Source: Streptomyces sp. NBC_01471
GTDB taxonomy: Bacteria; Actinomycetota; Actinomycetes; Streptomycetales; Streptomycetaceae
Length of the DNA: 64,000 nucleotides
Assembly: GCF_041438865.1 (NCBI RefSeq)
Contig: NZ_CP109451.1
Coordinates: 372,001 to 436,000, forward strand
Direction of reading: 5' to 3'
A program made the translations under genes and the position numbers. Below are positions 40,947 to 51,632 of this stretch, piece after piece. Numbering within the stretch: position 1 is the first letter of the stretch; every line of letters starts with the position of its first letter. The notes beneath the pieces are model-generated. The model saw only the letters and a list, made by a program, of their open reading frames with translations. It ran no database searches and was not told the origin of the DNA.

Positions 40947-41801
40947 ATGCCCCGGTTGACGGCGCGAGACGTACTCGCTGTCGCCGCCCAGCCCGTCCTG
41001 TTGCTCGCCGCCGTCGCCGTCTTCGCTCTCACCGAGTGGCGCGGGTGGGACCTGGGGATGGCCACCTTCCTCTTCCAGTTCGCGGTACTCGGCCTTCTCC
41101 TGGTGCTGGAGTTCCTGATCCCGTACGACCCGTCATGGCGGCCGGACCGGCGGGAGTGGGGGTACTACGCGGTGTACTACGTCCTCACCGCCATCGGGGG
41201 CACGCTCGGCCAGCTTCTGGTGCTCCTGGCCGTCGGCGCGGTCGCGGCTCAGCATCCGGTGCTTCCGCTGTGGGCCGAGTTGCCGCTGGCACTCCTGCTC
41301 GGCTCGCTCGCGAGCTACGCGGTGCACCGGGCCGGGCACACCTACGCGTGGCTGTGGCGGCTGCACGGTGTGCACCATGTTCCGGCCAAGGTCAACGTCG
41401 CCAACAACGGCGTCAACCACGTGGCCGACGTGGTCATCTCGCAGGGGTTCGTCCAACTGGCGCTCGCCCTGGTGGGTTTCTCCGAGCGCGCGGTCTTCGG
41501 GGTGGGGCTCTTCGTCGTGGCACAGGGGTACTTCGTGCACGCCAACATCCGTGTGCGGCTCGGGCCCTTCAACCATGTCCTGGCCGGCCCCGAGCAGCAC
41601 CGGCTGCACCACAGCACCGATCTGTCCGAGGCCGGTCACTACGGCTCGGACCTGTCCGTGTGGGACAAGCTCTTCGGCACCTTCACCTGGCATCCCGGCC
41701 GTGAGCCGGCGGCGGTCGGACTGTCCGATCCCCGCTCCTTCCCGGCCACCGGTCGCATTCTCACCACGCTCGTCCACCCCTGGCGCCGCTCCGCCGGGTG
41801 A
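40947..41801 (+). CDS. ftdA: Sterol desaturase/fatty acid hydroxylase-family enzyme of the PTM cluster
   Basis: A 284-residue membrane di-iron oxygenase. Hydrophobic spans (VLLLAAVAVFALTEW; LFQFAVLGLLLVLEF; LVLLAVGAVAA) precede three His boxes: SYAVHRAGHTYAW, RLHGVHHVPAKVN and GPEQHRLHHSTDL. GAGGAG precedes the ATG. In characterised PTM pathways (HSAF, frontalamides) a homologous 'SD' protein hydroxylates the C-3 position of the ornithine-derived part of the macrolactam. Assignment here rests on family plus position immediately before the PTM PKS-NRPS. It is the first gene of the presumed operon. Confidence 0.85.
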   Translation: MPRLTARDVLAVAAQPVLLLAAVAVFALTEWRGWDLGMATFLFQFAVLGLLLVLEFLIPYDPSWRPDRREWGYYAVYYVLTAIGGTLGQLLVLLAVGAVAAQHPVLPLWAELPLALLLGSLASYAVHRAGHTYAWLWRLHGVHHVPAKVNVANNGVNHVADVVISQGFVQLALALVGFSERAVFGVGLFVVAQGYFVHANIRVRLGPFNHVLAGPEQHRLHHSTDLSEAGHYGSDLSVWDKLFGTFTWHPGREPAAVGLSDPRSFPATGRILTTLVHPWRRSAG

Positions 41802-41936
41802 CGGGTCTCCGCTCCCCGCACCGTCTCACCGCTCCCCCGCTTCTCACCGCTCGCTCGGTTTCCCCTGCCTGCTCACGTTCGTACGGCGCGCGCCGCTCCC
41901 CTCGTGTGCGCCCGTTTCGCGATTCAAGGAACGCTC

Positions 41937-44900
41937 ATGCCTGCATCAGCACGCACGTCCCCGCCTGCCTCTCCCTCAACGCCCCCCGAGAAGATCGCCG
42001 TCATCGGCATCGGCTGCCGCTTCCCGGGCGGTGCGAACGACCACCGGTCCTTCTGGCGCAATCTGGTCGAGGGGAAGGACTGCATCACGCCGACGCCGGC
42101 CGACCGGTACGACGTGGCGGGCCTGGGCAGCAGGGACAAGGCGAAGCCGGGCCGGCTCGTGGGCGGACGCGGCGGCTACATCGACGGGTTCGACGAGTTC
42201 GACCCGGCGTTCTTCGGCATCAGCCCCCGCGAGGCGCACGCCATGGACCCGCAGCAGCGCAAGCTCCTTGAGGTCACCTGGGAGGCGCTGGAGGACGGCG
42301 GGCAGAAGCCGGGCGAGCTGGCCGGGCGGGACGTGGGCGTGTTCGTCGGGGCGTTCACCCTGGACTACAAGATCCTTCAGTTCTCCGATCTCCGGTTCGA
42401 CACCATCGAAGCCCACACGGCGACCGGAACGATGATGACGATGGTCTCGAACCGTCTCTCGCACTGCTTCGACTTCCGGGGACCGAGCCTCTCCATCGAC
42501 TCCGCCTGCAGTTCCTCCCTCGTCGCCGTGCACCTCGCCTGCGACAGCCTGCGGCGCGGCGAGAGTTCGCTGGCCCTGGCCGGCGGCACGCTGCTGCACC
42601 TGACGCCGCAGTACACCATCGCCGAGACCAAGGGCGGCTTCCTCTCACCCGATGGCCGCTCCCGGACCTTCGACGCCGGAGCCAACGGCTACGTCCGGGC
42701 CGAGGGCGTGGGGATCGTCGTCCTCAAGCTCCTCGCGGACGCGGTACGCGACGGCGACCCGATCCACGCCGTGATCACGGAGACCGGCGTCAACCAGGAC
42801 GGACGCACCAACGGCATCACCGTCCCCAGCGCGGACGCCCAGGCCACGCTCATCAAGCAGGTCTGCGCCCGGGCCGGGATCACCCCGGGCAGCCTCCAGT
42901 ACGTGGAGGCCCACGGCACCTCCACACCGGTGGGCGACCCGATCGAGGCGAACGCGCTGGCGAGCGCCCTCGCCGTCGGCCGTGAGCCGGGCGCCGCGTG
43001 CTACATCGGTTCCGTCAAGACGAACATCGGGCACACCGAGTCCGCCGCCGGGATCGCCGGTCTCATCAAGACCGCGCTCAGCCTCGAACACCGGCTGATC
43101 CCCCCGCACATCAATCTGGAAGACGTCAATTCCGCGATCGACCTGGAAGCCGCGCCCTACGAGATCCCGGACCGGGTCACCCCCTGGCCCGCTCACGAGG
43201 GCCCGGCTCGCGCGGGCGTCAACGCCTTCGGTTTCGGCGGCACCAACGCACACGTACTGCTCGAAGAGGCTCCCGCGCCCGCAGCCGAGGGCGCCCCGGC
43301 GCCCGTCCCCGAGCAGCGTTGCGCCGCCGACGGACTCCCGTTCGGCGTGCTGCCGCTCAGTGCCCACGACGCCTCCGTACTGCCGGGGCTGGCCGAGGCC
43401 GTCCGAGCGGAACTGGCGGTGCAGGACGCGCACTCCGCCACCGCCACCGCCTCCACTCCCGCTTCCCTCACGGACCTCGCCCACTCCCTCGCCCGCCGCA
43501 GACAGCACCACGACGCCCGGCTGTCCGTGGTGTACGAGACGCGTCACGATCTGGACGAGTCGCTGGCCGCGTACGTCCGGGGCGAGGCGCACCCCCGCGT
43601 CCTGCTCGGCAGCCGCGGTGAGAGCCAACAGACCGCGCCCGCTTGGGTGTTCACCGGCATGGGACCCCAGTGGTGGGCCATGGGCCGCGAGCTGTTCGAG
43701 ACCTCGCTCACCTACCGGGAGGCCGTCGAGGCCGTCGACCGGGAGATCGTCGCACAGGCCGGCTGGTCACTGACCGCCGAACTGAACGCCGACGAGGACG
43801 TGTCCCGGATGGCGCAGACCTGGCTCGCCCAGCCCGCCAACTTCGCCGTCCAGGTCGGCCTCGCCGCCCTCTGGCACGCCCACGGGGTCCATCCCTCGGC
43901 GGTCGTCGGCCACAGCACGGGCGAGATCGCCGCCTTCTACGAGGCCGGGGTCTACACCCTGCCGGACGCCGTACGGATCGTCCTGCACCGCAGCCGCCTG
44001 CAGCACCGGCTCGCGGGCACCGGCACCATGCTGGCCGTCGGCCTGCCCGAGGAGGAGGCGGCACGGCGCGCGGCGCCCTTCGGGGACCGTCTGTCCGTCG
44101 CCGCCGTGAACAGCCCCGGGGCCCTGACCCTGGCCGGGGACCGGGCGGCGCTCACCGAGTACGCCGAAGGGCTCCATGCCGACGGTGTGTTCGCCAAGTT
44201 CCTGGACGTACAAGTCCCCTACCACAGCGCAGCGATGGAGGAGATCAGGACCGAGCTGCTGTCGGAGCTCGACGGGATCGAACCGCGCCCCTCCCGGCTG
44301 CCGCTCTACCTCACCGGCCGGGAGGGACGCGCCGAAGGGCCCGAACTCGACGCGGGTTACTGGTGGGACAACGTCCGTGACACCGTCCGGTTCCGTGCCG
44401 CCGTCGACGCCCTGCGCGACGACGGGCACCGCACCTTCCTGGAGATCGGCCCCCACCCGGTGCTCGGACACTCCGTCAAGGAGTGCTTCGCGGCCCGCGA
44501 GGGCGAGCCCACGGCCGGGACCACGTCCACGGCTACGACCACGGTCACGGCCGGGGCCGGGGCCGGCAGCTCGCACCGGACCGTGACCGTCCTGCCGTCG
44601 ATCCGCCGCGCCGAGGGCGAGGCCCTGCGCTTCACCACCTCCCTGGCCGCGCTGTACGCCCTCGGCTGCGCCGTCGACTGGGAAGCGCTGCACCCGCGCG
44701 GACGGCGGGTGCCGCTGCCCCGCTATCCGTGGAAGCGGGACCGGTACTGGACCGAACCCGCGCCCGTGGCGCAGGTCAGGCTGGGCCAGGTCGACCATCC
44801 GCTGCTCGGCCGGCGCCTCGCCACCGCCGAGTCCGCCTGGGAGGTGGCTCTCGACGTGGAGACCGCGCCCTACCTCGCCGATCACCGGATCCAGGGGCGG

Positions 44901-47900
44901 ACGTTGTTCCCGGCGGCCGGATACGTCGAGATGGCGTACCAGGCGTTCCGGGTCCTGACCGGCGGCACGGACACCGAGCTGGGGGACATCGAACTGCGCA
45001 AGGCCCTCTTCCTGCCCGACGACGCCCCCCGCGCCGTCCAGTTGTCGCTCTCGGCGCAGACCTCCGTCTTCACCGTGGCGACCGGTGGCGACACCCCCGC
45101 CGTACACGCCTGTGGTGTGGTGCGCGGCGGAATCCCGGCCGCCCGTACCGCCCGGCTGGACGGGGAGACGATCCGGGCACGGGCGGACCGGCGCCTCGAC
45201 TCCACCGCCTGCTACGACACGCTGAGCGCCCTCGGGTACGAATACGGTCCCGCGTTCCGGGGCATCGCGGAGGTGTGGCGGACCCAGGGCGAGGCGCTGG
45301 CCCTGATCCGGCCGCCCGCGTGCGTCGGCGGCGCTGCCGGTCACCATGTGCACCCGGTTCTGCTCGACGCCTGTTTCCAGTCCCTCCTGGTGGCGGGACT
45401 CCCGCCGTCGGACGCGGCTCCCGGGAGCGGGATCCTCCTGCCGCTGAGCATCGGCGCCGTGCGTACGGCCCCGGTCGGCGACCGCCCGCTGTGGGCGCAC
45501 GCCACCGTCACACGGCGGGCGGAGGGCGAACTCGTCGGTGACATCGCCCTCTACACCGAGGACGGCGAGCCGCTCGGCCATGTCCGCGGCTTCCGCGCCG
45601 CCGACGTGGAACAGGCGTCGGCCACGGTGGGCGTTCCCACCATCGACGGATGGCTCGCCGAACTCACCTGGACGGACGCGCCGCTGGAAGGCGGAGGCCA
45701 GGACGCGGACTCCGACGCGGACGCGGACACCGGTCCGTCCGCCGCCCCGGGCCCTGGCTCGCCGGCCCGCGGCACCTGGCTGCTGTTCGCGGACGGACCC
45801 GGCGGAGTGGCGGACCGCCTCGCCGCACTCGCGGTCACGGGCGGTGCGCACTGCCACCTCGTACGGCCCGGTGACAGCTATGCCTTCGACCCGGACGGCA
45901 GGGACACCCGGGTGGTCCCCGGCAGCGAGGACGACCTCCGCCGCCTGCTCGTCGACCTCGCCGCCGACGGCCCGGCCCCCGACACCGTCGTCCACCTGTG
46001 GAACCTGGATCTGCCCGCACTGGAGGACACCGGGCGCGGACACCTCGACGCGCACAGCACGCTGGGCGCCTACTCCGTGGTCGCCCTGGCCCAGGCCCTC
46101 CAGGACGGCCCCGGGCAGTCGGCCGCGCCGTCCGCCCTGCACCTGGTCACCCGGGGGGCCCAGGCGGCCGTCCCCGGAGACCCGGTCGAGCCCCTCGGCG
46201 CTCCCGTCTGGGGCATCGGCCGCGTACTGCGCCACCAGGAACTCACCGCGCACCGCGGGAAACTGATCGACCTGCCACCCCTGCCCGCGGGGGCGCCGGG
46301 CGGCAGCGGCCCGCGGCCCGCGCGGGACGCGGAGCGTGCGGGAGCCGACGCCGAGGCGCTGCTCCGCGAGATCCTCGCCCCGGCCGCCCCGGACCGGCCG
46401 CAGGACGAAGTCGCCCTGCGCCACGGGCGCCGCCTCGTCAGCGGCCTCACCCGCCCCGAGGGCCTCACCCGCCCGTTCCCGCCCCGGCTGCGCCCGGACG
46501 GCGCGTATCTCGTCACCGGTGCGTTCGGCGCGCTGGGCAGGCTGCTGTGCCGCTACCTCGTCCACCGGGGCGCCCGGCACCTGATCCTCGTCGGCCGCAC
46601 CGAACTCCCCGACCGCGCCACCTGGCGAGCCCTCGGCCCGGACTGCCCGGCGAGCTCCGCCGTCCGCTTCGTCAAGGAACTGGAGGCCCTCGGCGCGCAC
46701 GCCGAGCAGGCCGCCCTCGACATCTCCGACGAGCAGGCCCTGACACGGTGGCTGGCCGACTACCGCGACCGGGACGCTCCCGCGGTGCGGGGCGTCTTCC
46801 ACCTCGCGGGGCACGTACGCGACACACCGGTCCGGGCCATGGACCGCGCCGCCTTCGGCTCCGTCTTCGACCCGAAGGCCGCGGGGGCCTGGCTCCTGCA
46901 CCACCATCTGCGCGACGAGCCGCTCGACCACTTCGTCCTCTTCGCCTCCGTCGCGTCCCTGCTCACCACAGCCGGTCAGTCGAACTACGCCGCGGGGAAC
47001 GCCTTCCTCGACGCCCTGGCCCACCACCGCAGGTCACGTGGGATGCCCGCGCTCAGCCTGGACTGGGGGCCCTGGGCGACCGGCATGATCGAGGAACTCA
47101 ACCTGGTGGAGCACTACCGCACCGTCCGGGGCATGAGTTCGCTCTCCCCGTCCGCGGGCATGGCCGTCCTGGAGCGGGTACTCGGCCAGGACCGCGCCCA
47201 GCTCCTGATCGCCACAGTCGTCGACTGGAAGACCTTCCTCGCCTGGTACCCCTCGCCGCCCCCACTGGTCAGGGAACTCGCCGCCGAGGCCGCGAAGGCC
47301 GCGGCCCGGGGAGGGTCGGCCACGGGCAGCGCCGCGCCGGACGAGCAGGGCGGCTACCTGGACCGGTTCCGTACGGCCGCCGGCGAGGAGGAGCGCGCCC
47401 GGCTCGTCGCGGACCGCTTCCTCGGCTGCGCGTCGGCCGTGCTGCGGATGAACAGCGACCAACTCGACCTGGACACGGGCCTCGGCGCGCACGGCATCGA
47501 CTCGCTCCTCGCCATGGAACTGCGGGCCAGGATCCAGGCGGAGACCGGAGTCGCGCTGCCGGTCGTGGCGCTGCTCAGCGGGGCCCCGCTGCACGAACTG
47601 ACCGCTCAACTGCACGAGGCCACCAAGGAGCTCGCCGCGAGGGCGCCGGGCCCGGACGCCCCGGCGGTGGCGGAGGTCCACGAGGACCCGTCCCGCCACC
47701 CCCTGACCCAGAACCAGAAGGCCCTGTGGTTCCTCAAGCAGCTGCATCCGGACGGCTTCGCGTACAACATCGGCGGAGCCGTCGAGGTCCGCACCGAGAT
47801 CGACCCCGGCCTGATGACCGCCGCCGTCCGTGTTCTGGTGGCGCGGCACCCGTTGCTGCGGGCGAATTTCGTCATGGAGGACGGCCGGCCTCTCCAGACC

Positions 47901-50900
47901 GTCTCGGACGCCGTCGAGCCGGACATGGAGGTCTTCGACGTCGAGGGCATGGAGTGGGAGGAGGTCCGCGAGCTGATCGTGGAGGAGTACCGCAGGCCGT
48001 ACGACCTCGCGCGTGACCGGCTGATGCGTTTCCGGCTGTTCCGGCGCGGTCCGGACCGCTGGGTGCTGATGAAGGCGGTCCACCACATCGTCTCCGACGC
48101 GATCTCCACCTTCACCTTCATCGAGGAACTGCTCGCCCTCTACGAAGGCATGCGCGCGGGCCGCGCGGCCGAGCTGCCGCCGGTCAGGGGCCGGTACGTC
48201 GACTTCCTCAACCGGCAGAACCGGTTCCTGGCGTCCCCCGAGGCCGGCCGCATGCTGGATTACTGGCGCGGCGCGCTCCCCGCCGAGGTTCCGCCGCTGA
48301 GCCTGCACACCGACGCACCACGGCCCCCCGTGCAGACCCACAACGGGGCCTCCGAGTTCTTCGTGCTCGACGACGAACTCAGCGCCCGGGTCCACACCCT
48401 GGCCCGCCGGCACGACGTGACCGTCTTCATGGTGCTGCTGTGCGCGTACTACCTGCTGCTGCACCGCCACTCCGGACAGGACGACGTCGTCGTCGGCAGC
48501 CCGGTGACCGGACGCACCGACGAGGACCTGTCGTCCGTGTACGGCTACTTCGTCAACCCCCTGCCGCTGTACGCGAACCTGGCCGGTGACCCGACCGTCG
48601 CCGACCTGCTCGCCCAGGTCCGCAGCACGGTGCTCGGGGGAATCGACCACCAGGAGTACCCCTTCGTCCTGCTGGTCGAGAAGCTGGGCCTCCAGCACGA
48701 CCCCAGCCGCTCGGCGGTCTTCCAGGCGATGTTCATCCTGCTCGCCCACAAGGTGTCCTCACGGCAGTACGGCTACCACCTCGACTACATCGAACTCCCC
48801 GAGGAAGAAGGGCAGTTCGACCTGACGCTGTCGGCGTACGAGGACGAGGCCGAGCGCCGCTTCCACTGCGTCCTGAAGTACAACACCGACCTCTTCCGGC
48901 CCGAGACCGCCCGCCGGCTGGCCGGGCACTACCGCACCCTCCTCGACGCACTGACCCGCGCTCCGGGCGAGCGCCCGGTGTCGGGGCTCGACATGCTCGG
49001 TGAGCGCGAACGCCACGAGATCCTGCACGGCCCGTCCGCCCGGGGCCCCGTGCTGCCCCAGGAGGTGCCCGTGCACCGGCAGTTCGCACAGGCCGCGGCC
49101 CGGGCCCCGCAGGCCGTCGCCCTCACGGTGCCCGCCGGCGCGGCGGGGGCGGCCCGCCACATGACCTACGCGGAGCTGGAGCGAGCCTCCGCCGTCCTGG
49201 CCGCACGGCTGCGGGACCGGGGCGCGGGCGGCGGCGTGGTGGCGGTGTGCCTGCCGAAGTCTCCCGAACTGCTCGTCGCGCTGCTCGCCGTACTGCGCGC
49301 GGGGGCCGCCTACCTGCCGCTCGATCCCGGCCACCCGACGGAACGCCTGGCCGCCATGGCGGGCAACGCCGCCGCGCGCCTGGTCCTCACCGACCCGGCG
49401 GGCGCCGAACGGCTGCACGTACCGGGTGCGGAGTTCCTCACCGACATGATGGCGGAGGACGCCGAAGCCGCGGCCGGCACCACCGCCCCGGCCGCAGACG
49501 ACGCGTCCGTCGGCCCGGACACACCCGCGTACGTCATCCACACCTCCGGATCGACGGGCCGGCCCAAGGCCGTACAGGTGTCCCACGGCGCTCTCGCGGC
49601 CCTCAGCGCCGCCTGGCGCGAGGAGTACGGACTGGGGACCGCGCCCGGCGTCCATCTCCAGATGGCCGGGGTGTCCTTCGACGTGTTCACCGGCGACCTG
49701 GTCCGTGCCCTGTGCTCGGGGGGCCGGCTCGTCCTCGCCGACCGCGAGCTGCTGCTCAACACGGCCCGGCTGCACGAGGTGATGACCGCCGAGGGGGTCG
49801 ACTGCGCCGAATTCGTCCCGGCTGTGGCCCGCGCCCTGATGACGCACTGCGAGGAGGGCGGTCACCGGCTGGACTTCATGCGGCTGATGATCGTCGGTTC
49901 CGACACCTGGAAGGTCGCGGAGTACGAGCGCCTGCGCGGGCTCTGCGGCCCGGACACCCGGGTGGTCAACTCGTACGGCCTGACCGAGGCCACCGTCGAC
50001 AGCGCCTGCTTCGACGGCCCCACCGACGGCCTGGACCCGAACAGCACGGTCCCCATCGGCGCTCCGCTGCCGAACTGCGTGCTGCACGTCCTCGACGCCC
50101 ACCGGCAGCCCGTACCGGCCGGCGTCACCGGCGAACTGTGGGCCGGCGGGGCCGGCCTGGCCCTGGGCTACGCCGGCGATCCGGAGCAGACCGAGGGCCG
50201 TTTCGTCACCCTCACCCTGGACCGCGGACCCGGCGCCGCCCCCGAGCGGCTGTACCGCACCGGGGACCTGGCACGCAGGGACGCCCGGGGCCGCATCCAC
50301 CTGCTCGGCCGGGCCGACGCCCAGATCAAGCTGCGTGGCCACCGCATCGAACCCGGCGAGATCGAGTCGCTGCTGACGGCGTTCCCCGGCGTCGCCGACG
50401 CCTGTGTCATGGTCCGGACCGATGTCGGCGGCGAGCCCGCACTGTGCTCCTACGTGGTCCACACCGCCGACGCCGTGCCGGACGCCCGCGCCCTGCGCCG
50501 CCACCTCGCCGCCCACCTGCCCACGTACCTCATCCCGGCCCACCTGGAGGTGCTCGGCGCTCTCCCCCTGACCCCGAACGGAAAGGTCGACCCGGACGCA
50601 CTGCCCGCTCCCCGGGCCGCGGCGGCGCAGGAGGACCACGAACCGCCCGTCACGTTCTACGAGGAACGCATGGCGGCCCACTGGAAGGCGGTGATCGGCC
50701 TCGAACAGGTCGGTCTGCGCAGCGACTTCTTCGATTCCGGCGGCAGCTCCATCACCCTCATCGAGCTGATCCACCGCCTCCAGAAGGAGTTCGGCATCGC
50801 GATCGCGGTCGGCCTGCTCTTCAAGGTGACCACCCTGCACGGCATGTCCCGTACGGTCGAGGACATCGTCACCGGCCGGGTCTCCGGAAACCTCTCCCAC

Positions 50901-51632
50901 CTGGCCTTCAACACGGGCAGGGGACCGGTCGTCTTCTGCTTCCCGCCGGCCGGCGGTCACGGCCTCGTCTACCGCCACTTCGCCACACACCTCCCGTCGA
51001 ACGAGCTGATCGCCTTCAACCACGTCGACGGCGACAAGACCGTGCGCTACGCCGACCTCGTGGAGTCACTGCTCCCCGAGGGGCCCTGCTTCCTCCTCGG
51101 CTACTCCCTGGGCGGCAACCTCGCCTTCGAGGTCGCCAAGGAGCTCGAACGGCGGGGGCGCGAGGTGCCCCATGTCGTGATCATGGACTCGTACCGCATC
51201 GCGGAGGAGTACGGCATCTCCGCCGAGCACACCGAGGCGTTCGAGCACGAACTGCGGGACCACCTGCGCCGCCACACCCGCTCCGAGACCGTCACCGCGC
51301 AGACCCTCGAACAGGCCAGGGACTACCTGGAGTACTGCGGGCGCACCCCGAACCACGGGACGGTCGCCGCCACGGTCACCGTGATCTCCGACGAGGCGAA
51401 GGCGTCGTTGTACGCGGCCGGGCAGCGCGGCAGCTGGCACACCGCGTCCACCACCGTCAGCCGGCTGGTGAGCGGCGCGGGCCTGCACGCGGAGATGCTC
51501 GACGAGAAGCCCGCGAAGCGGAACGCGGCCCTGGTGCTCTCCGCGCTCGGCGACGACATCGCGACCGCCTCCCGGCAGCGTCCCGCTTCCCCGGCGGACA
51601 CCGAAGCGGAGGGGGAGACCGATGGCGCGTGA
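41937..51632 (+). CDS. ftdB: Hybrid iterative PKS-NRPS, polycyclic tetramate macrolactam synthase
   Basis: A 3231-residue assembly line, start chosen by AAGGA before the ATG at 41937. Domains: KS (C191 in DSACSSSL, H326, H366); AT (S660 in GHSTGE, VPYHSAAM at about 762); DH (H983 in DHRIQGRTLFP, D1144); KR (TGAFGALG at 1527, Y1684); ACP (S1856 in GIDSLL); C (HHIVSDA from H2049); A (TSGSTGRPK at 2536, NSYGLTEA at 2678, YRTGDL); PCP (S2937 in DSGGSS); TE (S3057 in GYSLGG). No ER is present. This is the PTM layout: one PKS module builds both polyene chains, the NRPS joins them to L-ornithine, and the TE releases the tetramate. All catalytic residues checked are intact. Confidence 0.95.
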   Translation: MPASARTSPPASPSTPPEKIAVIGIGCRFPGGANDHRSFWRNLVEGKDCITPTPADRYDVAGLGSRDKAKPGRLVGGRGGYIDGFDEFDPAFFGISPREAHAMDPQQRKLLEVTWEALEDGGQKPGELAGRDVGVFVGAFTLDYKILQFSDLRFDTIEAHTATGTMMTMVSNRLSHCFDFRGPSLSIDSACSSSLVAVHLACDSLRRGESSLALAGGTLLHLTPQYTIAETKGGFLSPDGRSRTFDAGANGYVRAEGVGIVVLKLLADAVRDGDPIHAVITETGVNQDGRTNGITVPSADAQATLIKQVCARAGITPGSLQYVEAHGTSTPVGDPIEANALASALAVGREPGAACYIGSVKTNIGHTESAAGIAGLIKTALSLEHRLIPPHINLEDVNSAIDLEAAPYEIPDRVTPWPAHEGPARAGVNAFGFGGTNAHVLLEEAPAPAAEGAPAPVPEQRCAADGLPFGVLPLSAHDASVLPGLAEAVRAELAVQDAHSATATASTPASLTDLAHSLARRRQHHDARLSVVYETRHDLDESLAAYVRGEAHPRVLLGSRGESQQTAPAWVFTGMGPQWWAMGRELFETSLTYREAVEAVDREIVAQAGWSLTAELNADEDVSRMAQTWLAQPANFAVQVGLAALWHAHGVHPSAVVGHSTGEIAAFYEAGVYTLPDAVRIVLHRSRLQHRLAGTGTMLAVGLPEEEAARRAAPFGDRLSVAAVNSPGALTLAGDRAALTEYAEGLHADGVFAKFLDVQVPYHSAAMEEIRTELLSELDGIEPRPSRLPLYLTGREGRAEGPELDAGYWWDNVRDTVRFRAAVDALRDDGHRTFLEIGPHPVLGHSVKECFAAREGEPTAGTTSTATTTVTAGAGAGSSHRTVTVLPSIRRAEGEALRFTTSLAALYALGCAVDWEALHPRGRRVPLPRYPWKRDRYWTEPAPVAQVRLGQVDHPLLGRRLATAESAWEVALDVETAPYLADHRIQGRTLFPAAGYVEMAYQAFRVLTGGTDTELGDIELRKALFLPDDAPRAVQLSLSAQTSVFTVATGGDTPAVHACGVVRGGIPAARTARLDGETIRARADRRLDSTACYDTLSALGYEYGPAFRGIAEVWRTQGEALALIRPPACVGGAAGHHVHPVLLDACFQSLLVAGLPPSDAAPGSGILLPLSIGAVRTAPVGDRPLWAHATVTRRAEGELVGDIALYTEDGEPLGHVRGFRAADVEQASATVGVPTIDGWLAELTWTDAPLEGGGQDADSDADADTGPSAAPGPGSPARGTWLLFADGPGGVADRLAALAVTGGAHCHLVRPGDSYAFDPDGRDTRVVPGSEDDLRRLLVDLAADGPAPDTVVHLWNLDLPALEDTGRGHLDAHSTLGAYSVVALAQALQDGPGQSAAPSALHLVTRGAQAAVPGDPVEPLGAPVWGIGRVLRHQELTAHRGKLIDLPPLPAGAPGGSGPRPARDAERAGADAEALLREILAPAAPDRPQDEVALRHGRRLVSGLTRPEGLTRPFPPRLRPDGAYLVTGAFGALGRLLCRYLVHRGARHLILVGRTELPDRATWRALGPDCPASSAVRFVKELEALGAHAEQAALDISDEQALTRWLADYRDRDAPAVRGVFHLAGHVRDTPVRAMDRAAFGSVFDPKAAGAWLLHHHLRDEPLDHFVLFASVASLLTTAGQSNYAAGNAFLDALAHHRRSRGMPALSLDWGPWATGMIEELNLVEHYRTVRGMSSLSPSAGMAVLERVLGQDRAQLLIATVVDWKTFLAWYPSPPPLVRELAAEAAKAAARGGSATGSAAPDEQGGYLDRFRTAAGEEERARLVADRFLGCASAVLRMNSDQLDLDTGLGAHGIDSLLAMELRARIQAETGVALPVVALLSGAPLHELTAQLHEATKELAARAPGPDAPAVAEVHEDPSRHPLTQNQKALWFLKQLHPDGFAYNIGGAVEVRTEIDPGLMTAAVRVLVARHPLLRANFVMEDGRPLQTVSDAVEPDMEVFDVEGMEWEEVRELIVEEYRRPYDLARDRLMRFRLFRRGPDRWVLMKAVHHIVSDAISTFTFIEELLALYEGMRAGRAAELPPVRGRYVDFLNRQNRFLASPEAGRMLDYWRGALPAEVPPLSLHTDAPRPPVQTHNGASEFFVLDDELSARVHTLARRHDVTVFMVLLCAYYLLLHRHSGQDDVVVGSPVTGRTDEDLSSVYGYFVNPLPLYANLAGDPTVADLLAQVRSTVLGGIDHQEYPFVLLVEKLGLQHDPSRSAVFQAMFILLAHKVSSRQYGYHLDYIELPEEEGQFDLTLSAYEDEAERRFHCVLKYNTDLFRPETARRLAGHYRTLLDALTRAPGERPVSGLDMLGERERHEILHGPSARGPVLPQEVPVHRQFAQAAARAPQAVALTVPAGAAGAARHMTYAELERASAVLAARLRDRGAGGGVVAVCLPKSPELLVALLAVLRAGAAYLPLDPGHPTERLAAMAGNAAARLVLTDPAGAERLHVPGAEFLTDMMAEDAEAAAGTTAPAADDASVGPDTPAYVIHTSGSTGRPKAVQVSHGALAALSAAWREEYGLGTAPGVHLQMAGVSFDVFTGDLVRALCSGGRLVLADRELLLNTARLHEVMTAEGVDCAEFVPAVARALMTHCEEGGHRLDFMRLMIVGSDTWKVAEYERLRGLCGPDTRVVNSYGLTEATVDSACFDGPTDGLDPNSTVPIGAPLPNCVLHVLDAHRQPVPAGVTGELWAGGAGLALGYAGDPEQTEGRFVTLTLDRGPGAAPERLYRTGDLARRDARGRIHLLGRADAQIKLRGHRIEPGEIESLLTAFPGVADACVMVRTDVGGEPALCSYVVHTADAVPDARALRRHLAAHLPTYLIPAHLEVLGALPLTPNGKVDPDALPAPRAAAAQEDHEPPVTFYEERMAAHWKAVIGLEQVGLRSDFFDSGGSSITLIELIHRLQKEFGIAIAVGLLFKVTTLHGMSRTVEDIVTGRVSGNLSHLAFNTGRGPVVFCFPPAGGHGLVYRHFATHLPSNELIAFNHVDGDKTVRYADLVESLLPEGPCFLLGYSLGGNLAFEVAKELERRGREVPHVVIMDSYRIAEEYGISAEHTEAFEHELRDHLRRHTRSETVTAQTLEQARDYLEYCGRTPNHGTVAATVTVISDEAKASLYAAGQRGSWHTASTTVSRLVSGAGLHAEMLDEKPAKRNAALVLSALGDDIATASRQRPASPADTEAEGETDGA

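Noticed and set aside
43767..47027. Open frame of about 1086 codons antisense to the PKS part of the synthase
   Set aside because: It is a by-product of high GC third positions. It has no domain signature and lies opposite intact catalytic motifs.
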